Program-made: the position numbers and the translations under genes
Source of the DNA: Sphingosinicella microcystinivorans
GTDB lineage: Bacteria > Pseudomonadota > Alphaproteobacteria > Sphingomonadales > Sphingomonadaceae
Reading direction: 5' to 3'
DNA length: 64,000 nucleotides
Assembly (NCBI RefSeq): GCF_003634215.1
Contig: NZ_RBWX01000009.1
Coordinates: forward strand, 124,001-188,000
In this document: one piece after another, positions 60,713 through 64,000 of the stretch
Layout: every line of letters starts with the position of its first letter
How positions within the stretch are numbered: position 1 is the stretch's first letter
The notes under the pieces: generated by a model
Databases searched by the model: none
The model's input: only the letters and a program-made list of their open reading frames with translations
Told to the model about the DNA's origin: nothing

Positions 60713-61855
60713 TCAGTTTCCGGTCGGCTCCGCCGGACCACCGACCGCGATCGTGCCTGCGCTCTGCTGCGCGGCAAGCACCCGGTCGCCGGCTTCGAGG
60801 AACGGCATCGGGTTCACCTGGCGCCCGTCGATCAGCACCTCGTAATGAAGGTGGCTGCCCGTGGAACGACCCGTGGAGCCCATGCCGCCGATCTGCTCGC
60901 CGCGAGCGATGCGATCGCCCTTCTTCACGTCGATACGCGACATGTGGCCATAGCGCGTGACGATGCCGGCGCCGTGATCGATCTCGACATACTTGCCGTA
61001 ACCGCCCGGATGATAACGCGCGTCGATGACGACACCGTCTGCCGCCGCGTGGATCGGCTCACCGACCGGCCCCGCGAGGTCGACGCCCTTGTGCATCGCC
61101 GTGTCGCCGGTGAAGGGGTCGTAGCGAACGCCGTAGCCCGACGTGTAGGTGTAGGCTTTCACCGGTTTCAGCGACGGAATGGCGCTCATGCCCTTTTCGA
61201 GCAGATCGAGCTTCTGCCAGCTGACGAAAAGCGCCTTGAACTGCGGCTCTGCGCCCGCGAGCGGCGAATCCGCCTTCTCTTCGGGGCCGCCCATGCCAAA
61301 GGTCGACTGCTTGAGAAAACGCGCCGGCTGAAGTCCGAGACGGCGGATGAGGGCGCTCGATTTCTCGAAGCGGGCCTCTGCAGCCGTGCGGGCATGATCA
61401 GCAAGCGCAAGCTGTGCGCGGTCCAGCTCGGCGAGCGGCTTCAGAACCGCTGAACCGCCGACGCCTGCGGCAGGCGCGAGCGCGGGCATCAGCGCCGCAA
61501 GCTGCGACGGATCGGCCTTGCCGGAAACGAGCTGGGCGAGGAACTGCTGGCGCTGCTCGACGCGCGCCGTCGTCTTCTCGACACCTTGGCGCAGCGCCGC
61601 AAGCTCGGCGCGCATGGCGGAGACTTCGTTTTCTGCCGACGCTTCGACCGTGCTGCTGCCGATCATCGCGCTCGTCGCCACCGCCGTGTAGGTGAGCAGC
61701 GCGGCAAGACCGGAGAGACCGATGACCTGCGCGCGCGTCGTCAGGCGAAACACCTGCATACCGACATCGCGCTTGTAATGAAGGAATTCCCGCTCGGGCA
61801 GCCGCTTTGCGACCTTGTCCCGGAGTTCGGATGCGACCTTGTTAATATCCAGCAC
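60713..61855 (-). CDS. M23 family metallopeptidase (LytM/peptidoglycan endopeptidase)
   Basis: About 380 residues: a cytoplasmic basic N-terminus, one membrane helix (VIGLSGLAALLTYTAVATSAMIG, about residues 45-67), a coiled-coil-prone region (AENEVSAMRAELAALRQGVEKTTARVEQRQQ), and a C-terminal M23 domain with Zn ligands in TAMHKGVDLAG and TGSHLHYEVLIDGRQVNP. It either cleaves peptidoglycan cross-links or activates amidases. Start is uncertain: GTG 61855 (after GGGGG) is preferred; TTG 61858 or TTG 61897 are alternatives. Confidence 0.87.
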   Translation of the reverse strand: MLDINKVASELRDKVAKRLPEREFLHYKRDVGMQVFRLTTRAQVIGLSGLAALLTYTAVATSAMIGSSTVEASAENEVSAMRAELAALRQGVEKTTARVEQRQQFLAQLVSGKADPSQLAALMPALAPAAGVGGSAVLKPLAELDRAQLALADHARTAAEARFEKSSALIRRLGLQPARFLKQSTFGMGGPEEKADSPLAGAEPQFKALFVSWQKLDLLEKGMSAIPSLKPVKAYTYTSGYGVRYDPFTGDTAMHKGVDLAGPVGEPIHAAADGVVIDARYHPGGYGKYVEIDHGAGIVTRYGHMSRIDVKKGDRIARGEQIGGMGSTGRSTGSHLHYEVLIDGRQVNPMPFLEAGDRVLAAQQSAGTIAVGGPAEPTGN

Positions 61856-61965
61856 CAAATAAGACCCCCGCACTGCGCAAACGCGATGTTCGCGCAATAG
61901 ATTCGTCTAACTCGTGTTTTTGGACCCCATGCCCTCCGAGCCCGGAGCGTTAGGTGACAAGCGGC

Positions 61966-62763
61966 CTAAGCGCTTGCAAGTGAATCATAAAATGCCGGCG
62001 TCAGACCGGCCTCGATTCGCGCCGAGTCGTTGAACGGGCGTTTGAGCGCACCTTTGAATCGGGAACCGACCAGCGATTGAAACGTTTGGACCGGTTCGAT
62101 TCGCAGTTCGTCGCAAACGTGCCTGAACCAGCGATTTCCGATCGAAACATGAACGATTTCATCGTGATAGATTACGTTTAGAATATCGGCACTGAGATCG
62201 TCGCCCGCCGCGCGCAGTCGCGATTCGGTCGCGGGCGTCACATCGAGCCCGCGCGCTTCGAGCACTTGAGGCACCACGGCGAGCCTAGCGAGCAGGTCGT
62301 CGGCGGTCGCCATCGCGGCCTCCCACAGCCCATCGTGGGCGGGGAGATCACCATAGCCCGCGCCCAGTTCCGAGAGCCGATCCGCGAGCAGTCCGAAGTG
62401 CCGCGCCTCATCGTCCGCCACCGCCACCCAGTCGTCGGTGAAGGCGCGCGGCATGGCGCCGCCGAAGCGACCGGCCGCGTCCCAGGCGAGATCGATGGCG
62501 TTGAACTCGATATGCGCGAGCGCGTGCAGCAGGGCGATGCGGCTGCGCTCCGAACCCGCCCGCCCCCGCTTCGGCATCCGCGAGGGCGGCAGCAATTCGG
62601 GATGCGGCGGGCGCGCCGGGCGATCCGGCATCGCCGCATCATAAACCGCAGCGAGTTCGCCCGCACACCAGCGCGCCGCGTTGTGCCGTGATAGCCGGGC
62701 CTTTTCCGCCGGGTCGGCCGTCAGCAGAACCTCGACCGCAGCCGCGCCGATCGTGTCAGCCAA
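61966..62763 (-). CDS. DUF455 family ferritin-like protein
   Basis: A 265-residue protein with a ferritin-like four-helix pattern: AHIEFNAIDLAWDAAGRF, DDEARHFGLLADRLSELGAGYGDLPAHDGLWEAA and NVIYHDEIVHVSIGNRWFRHVCDEL. The Glu and His residues could bind a di-iron centre as in rubrerythrin-like proteins. DUF455 is uncharacterised; no reaction is claimed. Its 5' end overlaps the bcp gene by 8 nt. Confidence 0.87.
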   Translation of the reverse strand: MADTIGAAAVEVLLTADPAEKARLSRHNAARWCAGELAAVYDAAMPDRPARPPHPELLPPSRMPKRGRAGSERSRIALLHALAHIEFNAIDLAWDAAGRFGGAMPRAFTDDWVAVADDEARHFGLLADRLSELGAGYGDLPAHDGLWEAAMATADDLLARLAVVPQVLEARGLDVTPATESRLRAAGDDLSADILNVIYHDEIVHVSIGNRWFRHVCDELRIEPVQTFQSLVGSRFKGALKRPFNDSARIEAGLTPAFYDSLASA

Positions 62764-63220
62764 GCGCCTGCGCCGCCTTCAACACCGCCTCGGCATGGCC
62801 GGGCACCTTCACCTTGTGCCACACTTCGGCGATCTTGCCGTCGCGGTCGATCAGGAAGGTGGCGCGCTCGATACCCATGTATTTGCGGCCGTAGAGCGTT
62901 TTTTCGACCCAGACGCCGTAAGCCTCGATCACCTTCGCGTCGGGATCGGAACCGAGCTTCACGCCGAGATCGTGCTTCGCACGAAACTTCCCATGCTTGG
63001 CGACCGTATCCTTTGAAACGCCGAGCACGACGGTATCGGCCTTGTCGAATTGCGGCAGGAGCCCGGTGAAGTCGATCGCCTCGCGCGTGCAGCCGGACGT
63101 ATCGTCCTTCGGGTAGAAATAGAGCACGAGCTTCTTGCCCGCGAAATCCTTGAGGGCCAGAGCGCCATCTTCGCTGTCCAGCGTGAAGGCGGGCGCTTTC
63201 GAACCGGGCTTCGTCATCAT
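62756..63220 (-). CDS. bcp: BCP-type peroxiredoxin, one-Cys form
   Basis: A 154-residue thioredoxin-fold peroxidase. The peroxidatic Cys44 is in YPKDDTSGCTREAIDFTGL; the second Cys found five residues later in two-Cys BCPs is Ala49 here, and no other Cys remains, so this is a one-Cys enzyme. VLGVSKDTVAKHGKFRAKHDLG and YMGIERATFLIDRDGKIAEVWHKVKVPGH are conserved. It reduces peroxides with thiol donors. It overlaps glnE by 4 nt (ATGA). Confidence 0.93.
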   Translation of the reverse strand: MMTKPGSKAPAFTLDSEDGALALKDFAGKKLVLYFYPKDDTSGCTREAIDFTGLLPQFDKADTVVLGVSKDTVAKHGKFRAKHDLGVKLGSDPDAKVIEAYGVWVEKTLYGRKYMGIERATFLIDRDGKIAEVWHKVKVPGHAEAVLKAAQALG

Positions 63221-64000
63221 CGTGCCTTTCGTTTGACCTCGAACACCGCCTCCCAGGCGGAAAGAACGGCCCTTTTGGCGTCCTCCAGCGCGGCTTTCAA
63301 TGCGTCGAAATCAGCCATGCCAGTCGCCGCTGCCATCATCGCCTTTGCCGCCGCGGGTTGCTTCGGCGGTTCGTCGCCCTCGATCAACCGGAGAACGACG
63401 AGCAGGCGCGTCATCAGGTCATGGGCGCCGAGCACGTCTTCGGAAAACGCACCTGCCTTCACGAAATGCGCCGTCGCCGCCCCGAGATCGGGATCAAGAC
63501 CTTCCCGGCGCGAAAGCTGGAGGAAATGCACGATGAATTCGAGATCGATGAGCCCGCCCGGCGCGTGTTTCACATCCCACAGGCCGCCATCGCGGCGGGC
63601 CTTTGCCATGTCGCCGCGCATCTCCAGCACTTCGGCCTTGAAGCGCTCTGTATCGCGGGGCTTCGTCAGCGCCGCCTTGATGCCTGCCGAAACCGCGGCG
63701 CGGTCTTCCTCTGTCCCGTAGACAACGCGCGCGCGGGTGAGCGCCATGTGCTCCCAGCTCCACGCTTCCTCCAACTGATAGCGCGCGAACGTGTCGATAT
63801 TCACCGCGAGCAGACCCTGCTGGCCGGAGGGGCGCAGGCGCGTATCCACCTCGAACAGCGGCCCCGCGGCGGTGCTGACGGTGAGTGCACCAGTGAGGCG
63901 CTGGCCGAGCCGGTTGAACCACGTCGTCGCGGGCAGCGCTTTTGCGCCGTCCGACATCGCCTCGTGATGACCGCTGAACAGGAACACGAGATCGAGATCG
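63217..64000 (-). CDS. glnE: Bifunctional glutamine synthetase adenylyltransferase/deadenylase, C-terminal part
   Basis: The last 261 codons of a gene running off the right edge. The frame shows DLDLVFLFSGHHEAM, LTVSTAAGPLFEVDTRLRPSGQQGLLAVNIDTFARYQLEEAWSWEHMALTRARVV, and GGLIDLEFIVHFLQL, the C-terminal adenylyltransferase domain that modifies glutamine synthetase in response to nitrogen status. Full-length proteins are about 900-950 residues. The apparent GTG start at 63987 is an internal valine. Confidence 0.94.
   Translation of the reverse strand, partial: DLDLVFLFSGHHEAMSDGAKALPATTWFNRLGQRLTGALTVSTAAGPLFEVDTRLRPSGQQGLLAVNIDTFARYQLEEAWSWEHMALTRARVVYGTEEDRAAVSAGIKAALTKPRDTERFKAEVLEMRGDMAKARRDGGLWDVKHAPGGLIDLEFIVHFLQLSRREGLDPDLGAATAHFVKAGAFSEDVLGAHDLMTRLLVVLRLIEGDEPPKQPAAAKAMMAAATGMADFDALKAALEDAKRAVLSAWEAVFEVKRKAR

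Overview
The window is a GC-rich (about 65%), densely coded stretch of an alphaproteobacterial chromosome. Gene content and order point to Sphingomonadales: a serine palmitoyltransferase/ACP sphingolipid locus, class II DAHP synthase, a COQ9 family protein, an NDUFA12 complex I accessory subunit, DUF2155 and MlaD beside aat, a PEP-CTERM protein, and a FAT GUY-type single-domain response regulator. Most operonic junctions are 4-nt ATGA or GTGA overlaps. I see no rRNA, tRNA, CRISPR, insertion sequence or prophage. The genus cannot be fixed from this sequence alone.

Layout. 1-13.6 kb: end of glmU, glmS, a GFA-fold protein, the response regulator, glutathione reductase, TetR regulator, DAHP synthase, MAPEG protein, a tiny CXXCH protein, lepA, a PEP-CTERM protein behind a sigma-54-type promoter, a pseudouridine synthase/NadR-like kinase/PnuC operon, rpoZ and a LigB-type dioxygenase. 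13.6-27.2 kb: an S9-peptidase remnant, the rsh-pyrE-pdxJ-acpS-lepB operon, an FKBP, rpsU, a COQ9 protein, feoAB, ssb, a candidate small RNA behind a second sigma-54-type promoter, the YceD/DUF177 and cytochrome bc1 chaperone pair, bamE and hppA. 27.3-33.7 kb: a minus-strand riboflavin operon (ribD, ribE, ribBX, ribH) continuing into nusB, thiL and a FliL-like protein, with a TonB protein upstream under a Zur-like palindrome. 33.8-45.5 kb: gltX-nadE, plsY-dprA-aat, the DUF2155/mlaD/NDUFA12 cluster, DUF192 and double cold-shock genes, then coxG, xdhC and a fused MoeA-like/MocA-like protein (molybdenum hydroxylase maturation), and recX.

45.7-59.5 kb is the most interesting region: a nearly complete sphingolipid locus. 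It encodes an acyl-AMP ligase/acyl-ACP synthetase, a CerR-like reductase, an ACP, serine palmitoyltransferase, a divergent group (nucleotidyltransferase-fold protein, ceramide-kinase-like enzyme, DUF2141 protein), then LptF, LptG, a MOP flippase, a CDP-glycerol glycerophosphotransferase-like protein, a fatty acid hydroxylase and a GNAT-like protein resembling bacterial ceramide synthase. Read together this looks like synthesis, anionic head-group addition and envelope export of a ceramide lipid. 59.5-64 kb holds xthA, an A-type Fe-S carrier, an M23 peptidase, a DUF455 protein, a one-Cys BCP peroxiredoxin and the 3' part of glnE.

The two sigma-54-type promoters (PEP-CTERM gene and candidate small RNA) each carry a similar TGTCG...TTTACA element about 104 bp upstream of the -24 box, so they may share an enhancer-binding activator. 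All functional statements rest on reading motifs and on remembered family knowledge; no database search was run.
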